A DNA stretch of 64,000 bases from Actinernus sp. WN-2022. Its lineage: Eukaryota > Cnidaria > Anthozoa > Actiniaria > Actinernidae. Under the pieces are notes generated by a model. That model was not told the DNA's origin. It made no database searches and worked only from the letters and a program-made list of their open reading frames with translations. This document shows positions 11,432 to 21,627 of this stretch, one piece after another (within the stretch, counting starts at the first letter, position 1; each line of letters begins with the position of its first letter). The position numbers and the translations under genes were made by a program. The stretch spans positions 1 to 64,000 of the forward strand of contig JAOWCC010000772.1 of the NCBI GenBank assembly GCA_030867875.1. Reading direction: 5' to 3'.

Positions 11432-11567
11432 TTAATTGTCTCCTTCCTCTTCCATTAATCTATACAAGGGGGATGTAAAAGAAAATCGGAGCTTGTAGTC
11501 TAATAAATATATTATTAACTAGAACACAGAGACCACAGTACAATTTTCAAAGCCAACTTTTTCTCAT

Positions 11568-11640
11568 ATAAACACTTTGGCTCTCCTACCTGGGATACAC
11601 AAGCTGATATTACGTGCCCAGACTCGCTTAAAACAGAGTT
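11568..11640. repeat. Dispersed repeat related to 54413-54480
   Basis: CTCATATAAACACTTTGGCTC, then CTGATATTACGTG, then CCCAGACTCGCTTAAA closely match the stretch at 54413-54480. Nature unknown; probably a fragment of the same element. Confidence 0.55.
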
Positions 11641-12776
11641 GTCCTAGGCATGCAGAACAACTTTTCTTCCATGTAAATCTTGGTAAAGTTGTCTCGGGAA
11701 GAAGGGAGACTTTTCTTTGCATAAACAGGGCCTTAGAGGTCTCAATGTAAGGTGTGGTTTACTAATCATGTTAAATACCTTTCATGGTTTCCCCCATGCT
11801 GGAGAATGCAAGGGGATTGAATATAAGTTTCACTCCTGGGTAGGGGAAAATGCTTGACTTTGTTTGAAGTCCCAAGACAAGGGAGGGAAAATTCCTAAGA
11901 TTATTATCTCATATAAGAGGGATTTTCTTTTAAGGAAAACGTGACCCAGGTGATTTTTGACTAATATGATTCCCCCATCATGTTTGTTCAAATCCTTTTG
12001 CAATCCCCCTGGTCATCCCAGGGGTCTACCACTGGGGAAGCCACTGATAAGAGCATAACACACGTAACACAAACTTGAAGTGCACAACAACACACACACG
12101 CAATATAACTACACACCAACCCAACCAACCAACCCACCAACCCTCAGTCGAAATGGACTACGATTTTTGCTACAATAATATTTACATTGTAAAAGTTTTG
12201 CACGGTTATCTTTTCAGAGTGAGTAATAGAATAAAAATTTAGGGGTAGATGCAACGGTCTCTTTACGCTTCAGTTAATTTAAAAGCAGTGTTTTCTTGTT
12301 GTGTAAAACAATAGCTGAATGGGGGAATTCGCTGACTGCGACTGAAATGTGAGGACACGACAGAAACGACAACATGTACGTTTGTTCACATTGCTCAAAG
12401 CCACAAGTACATTGTACTTGTAGCTAGGCGTGTGTTAGGTGATTTCGATCAGAATTCTTTCTGGAAAACACCTAAGCATTTAATTTTTCAGAATTGGGAG
12501 CCTTTTCCGATCGTATCATATATCTCCTTCGCGATCTCTCAATCTCATCCAACTTCAAGTCAAGCCCAAGGCCTACTCCAGCTCTGTTTTGAGGGAGTGA
12601 AAAATGTGTTTAAAATGATTGATTTTAATTCCTAAAGGAATGGATCCCAGTAGAATCAATGAACGGAGAATTGGAAGAAATATCTGAAATATCGACGTCA
12701 ACACTAACAGTAAATAATTCACAAGTTGATTTTCAAAACCCGTGCATTTGGAAAAGATCGATGTGATCGCACCTAC
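11641..12776. other. IP6K intron 1, no further gene
   Basis: Contains a CA/CCAA-rich run near 12070-12140 and a segment at about 12612-12657 (ATGATTGATTTTAATTCC, GGAATGGATCCCAGTA) repeated in diverged form at 14068-14118. No coding support. Confidence 0.45.
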
Positions 12777-12966
12777 CTCGATATTCCGGAGTAAACGATT
12801 TCATTTCCGCTGGCAGTTCTTCATAAAATCCATGTTCCCTATCCACAAACGGTTTACAAACAGAAACCTCGTCGAACTTCATCATGGAAGAATGGCCTCC
12901 AACTTGATGAACAAACGGTTCTAACGGCGTAAAATCCTTCGCAACGACTCCACTCCGATCCGCCAT
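12777..12966 (-). CDS. IP6K: IP6K exon 1 (inositol hexakisphosphate kinase)
   Basis: The ATG at 12966 opens [19 protein letters not shown], followed by [36 protein letters not shown] and KSFTPEYRG. The motif [13 protein letters not shown] with CKP and the FYEELP..M..FTPEY run is the conserved N-terminus of animal inositol hexakisphosphate kinases. The donor GTAGGTGCG follows CGAG, leaving the intron in phase 1, which fits exon 2. The protein is expected in cytosol and nucleus, making inositol pyrophosphates. No break is seen in this exon. Confidence 0.94.
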
Positions 12967-13210
12967 CTTTGCACATCTAGGACAATGGCGTAAGCGAGAG
13001 AAAGTAACCCTTTTAGATCGAATACTCTTAGATCAAAACTGCTTTATTGCATAAGGATCCTTAGGTGATCCGAGATGTTTATATGACAGCCTATTTGACC
13101 AACTTAAAAAAATTTCTACTTAGCCAAACGAGTCACAAGACCCCGTTGTGTTGTCTTCTTTGCGATAGGAGCGGAAAAGTGACGTCACTACCACCTCACG
13201 TGACATGACT
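12967..13210 (-). promoter_or_regulatory. Putative IP6K promoter with CRE and CACGTGAC box
   Basis: About 215 bp upstream of the IP6K start codon there is a perfect palindromic CRE, TGACGTCA (13180-13187). It is followed by TCACGTGAC (13196-13204), an E-box of the USF/TFEB type. CREB/ATF and bHLH-zip binding is inferred from these consensus sites only. No TATA box is evident. Confidence 0.4.
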
Positions 13211-14382
13211 TCTGCATCTTGATTGGCCAATTTGAATCGGGCCTCTCTTTCGGGCTTGAGAGGCCGAAAGGGATGCCGGGACTAAACCATCTTTTTCGTG
13301 CGGCCATGGCCATGAAACAAACAAACAAATGGCGAACCAAATTCCCGAAATTATTATTTATTTCACCATTACATAACAACGTCATCCTGTCGCCATGATG
13401 CGGTCACTGTAAGAATCTTCATGGGCTCCTTGGGGACGTCTATTTTGCAATCACAGTTTTATCATTATCGTTTTCGACATCACATGGTTAACATTTGTTG
13501 TGGATTTTCCGCAACAATTTTGACCATGCGATGAACTATCGTACAGTAAACTATCGTATTTTTTTTACCACAACAAAAGACTAAAAATAGTGAAGCGGAA
13601 GACCCGTAAAAACGATGAAAAACGATTCAAGCGCACGCTATCAGGTGAGCAATGACGCAATCCGTGGTATGTCCTATTATAAGCCAATCAGAACACGAGA
13701 AACTGAGCAGTTGTGGTAAAAATGGTTGAACAAATCTGTCTTCTTTTGTGTCGCGGTTTTGCCATTGATTTTTAAAGTGAATCATGCAAAGAGCTGTTCC
13801 GATTTTTGAAATTGGTGTGGAAAGGGCGCGCATGGAAAAAGAACATATTTTACTCAGAAACAGCGAGGAGCGAAACGGAACCAAATGATGGTGCATCAGG
13901 CCCAGAATAATAATTCACAAATGATGATCACTACAACTCGCTTATATCGGCATGTTTCGCCACTGGAATACTAAAAGTTTAAACGTATCCTGAATGTCAC
14001 ATGTCAGCAAGCGTTTGTACATTAGTCCTTACGGTGCAAAACGTGCTTGAACCCATTTCGAAGTATATATCTAAATGATTGATTTTCATTCATAACGGAA
14101 TAGATCCCGGTATAATCACAATTGAATTATAATCACAATTGAAGTAAACAATGAAGGCGTGTTTGACCTTCTCAGGATGGGCGCAATCACGCATTGAATC
14201 AGATCTATACAGTTCAGTGGGCAGGTGAACATTGGCGCAGCACGCGAGGATACTGCATTCTGTTGGATAAGATAGCACTGCCATTAAACGGAATAAATTT
14301 ACAAGTTGCTCATGGCCCTGATGTTGTGACGCAAATTAAACAGCCGATTTCAGCTCGGTTAGCTTTCGCTAGCCTGCGTCGC
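13211..14382. other. Sequence upstream of IP6K, no gene supported
   Basis: A short minus-strand frame at 13188-13385 (MAARKRWFSPGIPFGL...) overlaps the promoter region; I could not decide whether it is translated. The rest holds a diverged direct copy (14068-14118) of a segment from IP6K intron 1 and no other structure. Confidence 0.35.
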
Positions 14383-14413
14383 ATCCGAACTGAACCCGGG
14401 TTTCAGTTCGGAT
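14383..14413. repeat. Near-perfect 31-bp hairpin
   Basis: ATCCGAACTGAACCCG pairs with GGTTTCAGTTCGGAT, with one unpaired base and almost no loop. It may be a remnant of a small inverted-repeat element. Confidence 0.6.
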
Positions 14414-14540
14414 CGGCGACACCTTTTATATCACGAGAACTCAGTTAGCCACGCCTGTCATCCAGCGACATGATACGATATAGTGATTCTGCCAACGGTG
14501 GATGAATAGCAAAATAAAGTCTCTTTGGAGTGTGGACAAC

Positions 14541-14592
14541 ATGCGAGCCAGCGAGCCATGCGAGCCAACGATGCGAGCCATTCGAGCCATGC
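14541..14592. repeat. GCGAGCCAT microsatellite-like run
   Basis: Degenerate 9-11 bp words GCGAGCCA/GCGAGCCATGC. This is the inverse form of the expanded array at 24165-24305, and both are bordered by CGAGCCAGCGAGCC-type sequence, so they are probably two members of one dispersed repeat. Confidence 0.6.
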
Positions 14593-15004
14593 AAATAAAA
14601 ACTCACATACAAAAAATTAAATAAAATACTCACATACAATTGCTGCGAATTCCTGTTATGAAATTATTCTTGAATTTTGTTTATCAAAGTTGATGAAAAT
14701 CTGGTGGATTCCCAGTCTGGACACAAAGGTTTGAATTAACATATTGCCGCGCCGCTGTAGTGATGAAAGATGTTTTGATTTATCTCATTTTAAATGAACA
14801 CTATTCACTTTTGAAAACTCTTTTTGCTTAGGCTTTCCTCTTGTTAGATTTCATGCGTAAAAACAACGATACTCTCGATCGTTTTGAAAATCCCAAGCGT
14901 AGTTTCTTGTATTCAGTAAAAGTACTGGAGAAGCCATTTGAGTGTTACACGCGCGCTGTAGCAATGCAAATTTAAAACAAAATAGCCATAAGATCATAAG
15001 ATCG
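14593..15004. other. Gene-free sequence
   Basis: No recognisable feature before the 3' end of the LINE. Confidence 0.4.
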
Positions 15005-15186
15005 TTTCGTTTATTTCGATACCTTGATTGCAGTTAAAAAACTGAATTACTAAGGTTTACATATGTTCTAAAATATAGTAAATATAAAAAATAAATATAG
15101 AATATAAAATATATGTGCAATGTATGCAACTACTTATTTGATACTAATGAACTATTAACTACATTTATACTTAATTCCTTGCTAAC

Positions 15187-17740
15187 AGAGGGAATTATAA
15201 CGTTCGGCGCTGGATATTATAAAAGTGTTTTTGAACCGGTTCGTCTTACATAATGGCAAAGTAAAAGGCCTAACATATCTTAAAGATCTAATTAAATTAA
15301 TGTTATGTGGAATATAACTGACCTTGAGGGTGAGCTAAGATTTTGCGGAAAAAGCTGTCACATAGTTGTAATCTCCTTTCTGAGAGTTTGCTTAAACCCG
15401 ATAACTCGAGTGCTAAGGAATAAGAAATGTCATAACCATAGATGATCTTCATGGCACGTTTTTGGATGCGTTCCAAGGCAGTATTCAAATACTCAGGAAG
15501 TCCATAATGAAAAACCTGGCAAGCATATAAAGTAATCGACTGAATACAAGCAGTATAAAACCTAATAAGGTCTTCAGGTGGTACATTTGCACGTTTCAAT
15601 TGAGACAAAAAATAGAGTCTTTTAGAAGCTCTCTTTACAATACTATCTATGTGCAAATTCCATTTCAAATTGCTTTGTAATGTCACTCCTAGAAGTTTTA
15701 CAAAATCTACAATTTCAACAACGTTCGTATCTATAACCAGATCGTTATACGAAGCGGGAGAACGTGAAAAAGATATTCTCATTTCTTTACACTTCTTATC
15801 GATTCTTAGGGTGAAGTTGGAATTTATTTATTTTGGACCAGTCTGATACTACATCAACTAGTGACTGCGTGGAGCTTAGCGATCCCTTTTTGACTACCTC
15901 ATAGACAGTTGTGTCGTCAACATATTTGATGACGCCATCAGCTGAAACAACATCAAGATCATCCGATCATAGCTAGAAATAACCATGGTCCCAGTTTAGT
16001 CCCTTGTGGAACACCGGCCGGTACTGATATCCACTCTAAGTAACAATCGTTAGCAAGTTTAACCCTTTGTGACCTGTTACTTATGAAATCGCAAATCCAA
16101 TTGACGATGAAGGGATTGATACCGTAGTTTGATAGTTTGGTTACGAGGGTGGTGTGATCGATTAGATCAAAGGCTTTCTTGTAATCTAAACATAGCACCC
16201 TCACGTCTGCACCTGTTCCGTCGGTTGCCTTTGACCAGTTGTGTATAAGGCTGACAAGAGCGTGAGTGGTCGAAGATTTGGGGATACAGCCATACTGATT
16301 AGGACGGATGTGGTTGAGAACTGCTGGCTTGACATGTTTACTAACCACGAACTCTTCAGCAATCTTAGAGACAGTAGGCGTTAAGGAAATAGGTCTGAGA
16401 TCTTTATTAATATCATCAATCGAGGAGTTTTTTGGTAGGGGTGTTATATTGGCGCACTTCCAGATATAAGGTAATTGTTCCTCTTTAAGTGAAGAATTAA
16501 TGATCGCGCACACAGGTAAGGCCAAAATATGAGAAAAGTCGTTGAGAATCCAGTTGGGTATATTATCAGGACCGCAGGCTTTAGATGCGCTGACTGAATT
16601 AAGCAACTTCTCAACAGCATCGAGGGAAATCGTTGGAAGAGTAAAGCCAGTAGTATCAAATCTATTTGCTGAAGGCAGAGGTTGGTATCCTTGCTGGGGT
16701 TCAACAAACGCAGTATTGATGCGATTTGCTAAACCAAGTATAGTTTCTTGTGAAGGGGACTCCCCTGGAAGTAACTTGGATACAATATCAGTAGATGGTC
16801 CGGACATACCGCACATCTTTTTACATTCAAACCACCATTTCTTTGAATCGCTATTTTTAAGGTCCTTGACCTTGCTTTGATAATATTTAGACTTGGAGCG
16901 CTTGCGATCCCTATTGACACGATTACGATAAAATCTGAATAAGGCAGGACGATTTTGAGTGAAGGCCATTTGGCGCTTATGGATTAATGATTTCAAGTAC
17001 CCTGTCATCCAGGGAGCATCATTTTTGTGCAATCTCACAGTTTTAGAAGGCATAATAGTATCCAATCCAATATGAATGATATTGTTAAAATATGTCAGCT
17101 TATCTTCAGTGCTGTCTAAAGCATCGATGTGTGACCAGTCCAGAGAAGCTAAATATCTTCCAAGTGCTTGCTTTGTACTTAACCTCATGTCTCTAATAGA
17201 CACTGTCTTTCTAGAGTTTAGGCGTTTGGACCGCAATTTAGGATGCATAAAAATTGTACAGTGGTCAGAGAGACCGAAAGGAGCAAACTTGTTGGGGGCT
17301 TGATAGAATGAACTAAGATTAGTTAAAATGAGATCTAAAGTTCGTTCGCCGAGTGTAGAGAAGTTAACTAACTGTTTGAGGCGAAATTGGTTGATCAGTT
17401 GGGAAATATCGAGGCGATTAAAGTCCCCGGCTAGAAGAATAGCGGCATGGGATGAAGAACTTTCGATCCTAGATAATGTATTTAGAAGATGTGTATTCAT
17501 CAGATTGTCATTCGAAGTAGGAGGATGATAGACGACTCCTACGATTATATGCGAATATCCCCGAGGTAAACGACGAGGGCATAGTTTACACCACAAAGCC
17601 TCGATGTGATTATATAGGATCTTCGTATTCATGCAACACCGTAAATTTGATGGAATCATTTATATACAAACACACTCCACCATGTTGAGAGTGTGTTCTG
17701 TCCACCATGTTGAGAGTGTGTTCTGTCCATATAATAAAAC
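15187..17740 (-). pseudogene. LINE ORF2: AP endonuclease plus reverse transcriptase, frameshifted
   Basis: The endonuclease C-terminal part shows GVVYHPP, LLAGDFNRLD, RTLDLILTNL and GLSDHCTIF. The reverse transcriptase shows SKACGPDNIPNW, LRPISLTP, YGCIPKSSTTHALV, VLCLDYKKAFDLIDH, PAGVPQGTKLGPWLF and, in another frame, IKYVDDTTVYE, the catalytic YVDD. The long frame 15959-17659 breaks just after GPWLFLAMI through one extra base. A second shift lies near 15785 before CKEMRISFSRSP. The 5' portion (GGV.LYI, FTVLHEYED) needs another shift near 17650. The C-terminal region reads on to about 15187 (FTLPLCKTNRFKNTFI). It is likely a member of the jockey/CR1 group. Confidence 0.85.
17676..17725. repeat. 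25-bp perfect tandem duplication in the LINE 5' coding part
   Basis: TCCACCATGTTGAGAG... occurs twice in a row (17676-17700 and 17701-17725) without a mismatch. A 25-bp addition shifts the LINE frame and post-dates insertion. Confidence 0.85.
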
Positions 17741-17849
17741 TCTTATTAACCGATATACCTTTGTTATGTTTGAAAAGCTTTATTTGAGGTAATAATTATT
17801 GTAGACTTGCTATAATTCTCAAGCACGGCTCTCCAGCCAGGCGCACCGA

Positions 17850-18350
17850 GATTTATGTGTCCGCGGGCCCAGAAATGTTCATATGTACACGACAAAAATA
17901 GGTGTCGTGCCGCACACAGCGATCAAACGTCTGCGCATGTGTCAAAAGTCTTGCAACAACAACCTATTCCAAAACAAATCAAAGCGAGCCGGCGGCCGTC
18001 ACTGTTCACAAACCCGCTTTCAAACCTTGAGAACTTCCTTGGTAAATTACGAAACAATTTGGTAAACTCACAGTTTGAAGTTTGTTCAATTTCCCGTCGA
18101 CTGTGAAAATAAAAAGCTTAACTTTCACGTATTTTTCTTAACTTTTGGGGGTAGAAGTTCACTGTAATATGTTTTAAGGTAAATCTTGCGCGGGAAATTC
18201 GCGCGGCCGCCCACGCGCAGACGTTTGACCGCTGTGTGGTCGTGCCGAAAACTTTTGGGTCCGCTGACCAAATTTAGGGGTGTAAACACTCGGCCAAAAT
18301 GCTTGGTACAGGCACCAATCGCATTCACACGATACGTTGTACAATGTAAC
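17850..18350. repeat. Inverted-repeat segment with AAACGTCTGCGC arms
   Basis: CGTGCCGCACACAGCGATC followed by AAACGTCTGCGC near 17905-17940 is inverted at 18205-18245 (GCGCAGACGTTTGACC, GCTGTGTGGTCGTGCCG). Related words occur at 49860-50220 (CACACCGCAGCAAAACG and TTTTGCGGCGGTGTG). Probably a diverged foldback element; limits uncertain. Confidence 0.5.
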
Positions 18351-18693
18351 CAACTGTTGCAAAAAGCTTTGCTTTTATGTCGGTGGCTCGAGTTACCATG
18401 TGTTTTCAGGGCTAGGGTTTTGGTTGCAAATGAATGCGAGAAGGTAAGTAATTCAGCTTTCGCCGGTGTGTGCTTTGCTTACCGGTTGTCGGTCAACTGG
18501 AGAATGGGAGTGATGCGAGTTGAAAAATGCGAGTTGCAAGAAAAAGTAAGAAAACTGAGATTAGAGTTCCTGCAATTGTAAATGTTTTTTGAGATGGAAA
18601 AATCAAATTTTCCGTATACAGAAACTCCGAGTCAGTCGACGAAACGTGGAACCCTGTTGCACCCTCAAGTGTAATAATTACCCTCAAGTGTAA

Positions 18694-19075
18694 GGCCATC
18701 CCTTTTTTATTTTCCGTTTCTCATCGTCCGACCGACCCATTTTTGTGGCTTTTTGTAGAAATAAAAAAAAAATTGGGGGGAGGGGTGGGGGTGAAGAAAC
18801 CCTAGAGCAGCTCCTGGAAGCTCATGCTCGAGGGTAGGTTACACAATAGTTTCGGCGGTGCATTTGTAAGTCCATGTTTGTAGCGTATACGGACGACGAC
18901 ATCGATGGTTTCGTCGTCCATGTTGGTTTGTAACCTCGCCTGTGCAACCGCGCCTTATTAGTTCCAGTCTCTCCGCGTATTTTGTATTACAATTATTTTT
19001 TTTCTCACCCGACCGACCGACCCAATTTTTGAAAACACCACCGATGAGAAACGGGAAAAAAAAATAGGGATGGCC
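18694..19075. mobile_element. PIF/Harbinger-type MITE with TAA target duplication
   Basis: The ends GGCCATCCCTTTTTT and AAAAATAGGGATGGCC are inverted, and the subterminal CCGTTTCTCATCG pairs with CGATGAGAAACGG. It is flanked by TAA at 18691-18693 and 19076-19078. A 3-bp TWA duplication is typical of PIF/Harbinger. It interrupts the CCCTCAAGTGTAATAA repeat array, so it is younger than that array. Confidence 0.72.
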
Positions 19076-19559
19076 TAATAAAGTAATAAAACCCTCAAGT
19101 GTAATAAATTGAACTGGATTGTGATTGCAATCGAAATATTGTAAATTAGAAAGGACTTAGCTCTGAATAACTGTGAGGGTAAAGAGAACAAAATAAACGT
19201 CCAGCAAGGTATACGCTGGTTCATTTTTCTAGGGATCCAGAAGGGGGTTGTTGCACCCTCAAGTGTAATAATTACCCTCAAGTGTAATAAAGTAATAAAA
19301 CCCTCAAATGTAATAAGGATTTACCCTCAAGTGTAATAAAACCCTCAAGTGTAATAAAGATCTATCCTCAAGTGTAATAAAACCCTTAAGTGTAATAAGG
19401 GTTTGGCCACATGTGTAATAAGGGTTTCACCAAAAAAGGTATTAAATTGTTACATCAACAATGTGGCGATTTATCATGTGGCCAATTTAACATTTATTGT
19501 GTTTGTAACCATTATTTGTAATTGATATTACACAGTATGAGCCAGCCAGGTGATCAATT

Positions 19560-19700
19560 TGAACGTTCTTCCGAATGTAGTACCTATATATGTGATGCCA
19601 TGATTGAGGGAAATTAGTGCAGGCTTCGGCTACAAATCCTCCCCCGGCTCACAGGGAAATTTAACAGCTAATTTCACTGTGGAATGGCACCGAAGTCCGA
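19560..19700. repeat. Diverged MITE related to 51480-51640
   Basis: GTGATGCCATGATTGAGGG and AAATTAGTG on the left, AGCTAATTTCACTGTGGAATGGCACC on the right (a partly inverted arrangement), and CTCCCCCGGCTCACAGGG in the loop resemble the CATGGC..ATCACATGG element at 51480-51640. Confidence 0.4.
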
Positions 19701-19920
19701 AGCGTCTTAAGAACATGCCCACTTTCTTTCGTGTTTTTGTGTGCGTTCTGTGCCACTAATTGGCCACTTTAGAAACCAGTAGGGGGCTGAGGCCGAGTGT
19801 GGAAAATTAATCTGATAACAAAAATTAACCCCAAATCAAAATTAGTAACTTTACCAAATATTAGGATGTTTGATATGAACTGAATGCAAGCTTAAATAAG
19901 TCGCTAAAATAAGAGAGAAA

Positions 19921-20350
19921 TGTATGGAACAAGTGTCCCCTGTAACCAGATACTATAATATCAATGTATGGAACAAGTGTCCCCTGTAACCAGATACTAT
20001 AATATCAATGTATGGAACAAGTGTCCCCTGTAGCCATATACTATAATATCAATGTATGGAACAAGTGTCCCCTGTAACCATATACTATAATATCAATGTA
20101 TGGAACAAGTGTCCCCTGTAACCATATACTATAATATCAATGTATGGAACAAGTGTCCCCTGTAACCATATACTATAATATCAATGTATGGAACAAGTGT
20201 CCCCTGTAACCATATACTATAATATCAATGTATGGAACAAGTGTCCCCTGTAACCATATACTATAATATCAATGTATGGAACAAGTGTCCCCTGTAACCA
20301 TATACTATAATATCAATGTATGGAACAAGTGTCCCCTGTAACCATATACT
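19921..20350. repeat. 44-bp minisatellite, about 10 copies
   Basis: TGTATGGAACAAGTGTCCCC recurs every 44 bp from 19921, with nearly identical units ending CCATATACTATAATATCAA. The array is bounded by inverted flanks TCGCTAAAATAAGAGAG (left) and CTCTTATTTTAGCGA (right), so it has grown inside a small palindromic element in the middle of the larger inverted repeat. Confidence 0.92.
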
Positions 20351-20840
20351 CTCTTATTTTAGCGATTTTTGAAATCGCGCCACATGTATAATATCAAACC
20401 AATCCTCTTCAAACTTGGAAAAGACACTAATTTTAATGTGATCTTTCTTATAACGTTTATTTGGTGAACCCTTATTACACATGTGGCCAAACCCTTATTA
20501 CACTTGAGGATAAACCCTTATTACACTTGAGGGTAAATCCTTATTACACTTGAGGGTTTTATTACACTTGAGGATAAATCTTTATTACACTTGAGGGTTT
20601 TATTACACTTGAGGGTAAATCCTTATTACATTTGAGGGTTTTATTACTTTATTACACTTGAGGGTAATTATTACACTTGAGGGTGCAACAACCCCCTTCT
20701 GGATCCCTAGAAAAATGAACCAGCGTATACCTTGCTGGACGTTTATTTTGTTCTCTTTACCCTCACAGTTATTCAGAGCTAAGTCCTTTCTAATTTACAA
20801 TATTTCGATTGCAATCACAATCCAGTTCAATTTATTACTT

Positions 20841-21627
20841 AATTTAACTATTCCCTTTCTTCTATCTCTGATTCTTCCAGCGACGAAAAAAATGTGCATC
20901 TTGAGGAAGTCCTACCTCCCCCCTCCACATTTCTAATGGTGCCTCCCTTGAACACTGAAAACAATTCCTTTATGGGAGTACCCCTTCCTCCATAAAGGTG
21001 AGACATACACTAGGGGACATGCAAAACGTCTCCTGGCGTGTGCTCACCTTAAAGAGTGTATCACTATATATATAGTGGCCCAAGTGAAAGCCCAGTCAGC
21101 CTTTCCTTTCTTGTCTATTTATATATATATTGCTGATCAGATCCCTACACCCGAGGAGATCCGGTTTTTTATCATTTCGTCTGTGGTCCCTCCAATTTTC
21201 TTACTATTCGATATAGCTCTTGTTTCAATATACATTCGATTTACCCTTCGATTTAGCCGCTCTACAGTGCGTTCCCGAACCCATGAAACATCAACAGTTC
21301 TGTAACACAAATGCGACTTCTAAATAAACTAAAACCTATAACAATCATCATTTCCGTGACAACCGTTGTTTCCATCGATTTTCCAGCGAGAATCGAAAAA
21401 AGTCACCCTTTGTTGATGTTTCCACAAGGGTCCGGCCAATTTTATAATTAATTTCCTCTCAGAGTTCAGTTTCGCTCGTTTTTCTTGTTTTGTCATTTTA
21501 TTTCGGTTTAATACTTTTCTTCTTTACCCTACTAGTTCGTTCATGTCATTTGCAGTTCGATAAATCGTTTTTGCAATCCGAAAAGTAGTTTATTTAGTTC
21601 TGTATATTCGATTCATATCCGTATTAA
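20841..21627. other. Gene-free sequence, T/C-rich
   Basis: Short frames at 20658-20936 and 21075-21305 come from repeat arms or chance. From about 21400 the sequence is rich in TTCG/GTTCG words, and similar TTCGGT/GTTCAGTTC words return after the foldback element at 23560-23830. Confidence 0.4.

Larger units (their letters stand above)
9916..11480 (+). mobile_element. tRNA-headed SINE split by a nested insertion
   Basis: The head TAGCTCAGTTGGTAGAGCAC and the body GCAGGGACGTATAAGCCGTTG match the better preserved SINE at 35058. The sequence then breaks at TTAA (10018-10021) and resumes after TTAA at 11432-11435 with TGTCTCCTTCCTCTTCC and ATCTATACAAGGGGG. That is exactly the part that follows directly in the other copy. 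The B box is degraded here. The intervening 1.4 kb is the foldback element 10022-11431. Confidence 0.75.
15005..17830 (-). mobile_element. Non-LTR retrotransposon, jockey/CR1-type, 5'-truncated or decayed
   Basis: On the minus strand endonuclease then reverse transcriptase motifs run from about 17830 to 15187. A 3' untranslated tail of about 180 bp follows, with AT-rich TATATTTATTTT words and ending near a GATCTTATGATCTTATGG repeat. There is no upstream ORF1. The reading frame is broken at least three times, so this copy is dead. Confidence 0.85.
18653..20840. mobile_element. Large inverted repeat built from CCCTCAAGTGTAATAA units
   Basis: The arm at 19100-19437 is mirrored at 20469-20832. 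Each arm combines a unique part (TTGAACTGGATTGTGATTG to CTAGGGATCCAGAAGGGGG) with a run of TACCCTCAAGTGTAATAA words, and the word GGCCACATGTGTAATAA lies innermost. An additional partial copy of the repeats precedes the left arm at 18653-18690. The centre (19438-20468) includes a 44-bp minisatellite. A 382-bp MITE is inserted in the outer left repeats. No transposase. Confidence 0.75.

Noticed and set aside
13188..13385. Conserved small gene MAARKRWFSPGIPFGL
   Set aside because: Short, overlaps the likely IP6K promoter, and no splice or domain support; kept only as a note.
16542..16880. Plus-strand 112-residue frame
   Set aside because: Antisense to the LINE reverse transcriptase.
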